A DNA stretch of 13,675 bases from a bacterium. GTDB lineage: Bacteria > Bacteroidota > Bacteroidia > Cytophagales > Thermonemataceae. A program made the translations under genes and the position numbers. Under the pieces are notes generated by a model, which had not been told where the DNA came from, ran no database searches, and saw nothing but the letters and a program-made list of their open reading frames with translations. The stretch lies in contig JANYGM010000205.1 in assembly GCA_025362415.1 (NCBI GenBank), positions 1-13,675 on the forward strand, given 5' to 3'. Of the stretch, positions 13,673-13,675 are shown piece by piece; the stretch's first letter is position 1, and each line of letters begins with the position of its first letter.

Positions 13673-13675
13673 AGT

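Overview
The window reads as a chromosomal segment of an AT-rich Bacteroidota bacterium, probably of the Cytophagales type. This is inferred from promoter motifs of the TTTG-N18/19-TAnnTTTG form, start codons without clear Shine-Dalgarno sequences, a tandem pair of OmpH/Skp-like genes, a LytS/YpdA-type histidine kinase remnant, Bacteroidota-style lipoprotein signal peptides and intergenic heptamer repeats. No phage, plasmid, rRNA, tRNA or CRISPR feature was seen.

Left part (1-6512, all minus strand): a tripartite RND multidrug efflux operon. Its order is periplasmic adaptor lipoprotein (6512-5430), AcrB-like inner-membrane pump (5197-1997) and TolC/OprM-like outer-membrane lipoprotein (1282 to beyond the window edge). 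The gaps are large and full of repeats. A 232-bp gap holds three hairpin elements and a heptamer array. A 714-bp gap holds a 42-bp-period array, a 13-unit 21-bp-period array and another hairpin element. All of these would lie in the operon mRNA.

Middle part (6730-9842): a divergent pair, with a small secreted hypothetical protein on the minus strand and two OmpH/Skp-like periplasmic chaperone genes on the plus strand. Consensus-like promoters are visible for both directions. These are followed by a strong terminator, a GlsB/YeaQ-type small membrane protein, a second strong terminator, and the 3' remnant of a LytS/YpdA-type sensor histidine kinase.

Right part (9996-13341): a plus-strand fused two-domain oligopeptide/dipeptide ABC transporter ATPase. 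It converges, with overlapping stop codons, on a minus-strand series of a CcmC-like cytochrome c maturation protein, a small antitoxin-like protein, a YoeB-type toxin destroyed by an internal deletion, and an SRPBCC-fold protein.

Right end (13342-13675): a likely ccmC promoter, then the most unusual structure in the window. Two adjacent hairpins share a nearly identical 34-nt core in opposite orientations, yet have entirely different, nearly perfectly paired outer arms. I do not recognise this element. Across the window, many intergenic repeats have a period of 7 bp or a multiple of 7 (7, 21, 42). Heptamer tracts begin exactly at, or within three bases of, the stop codons of three genes.
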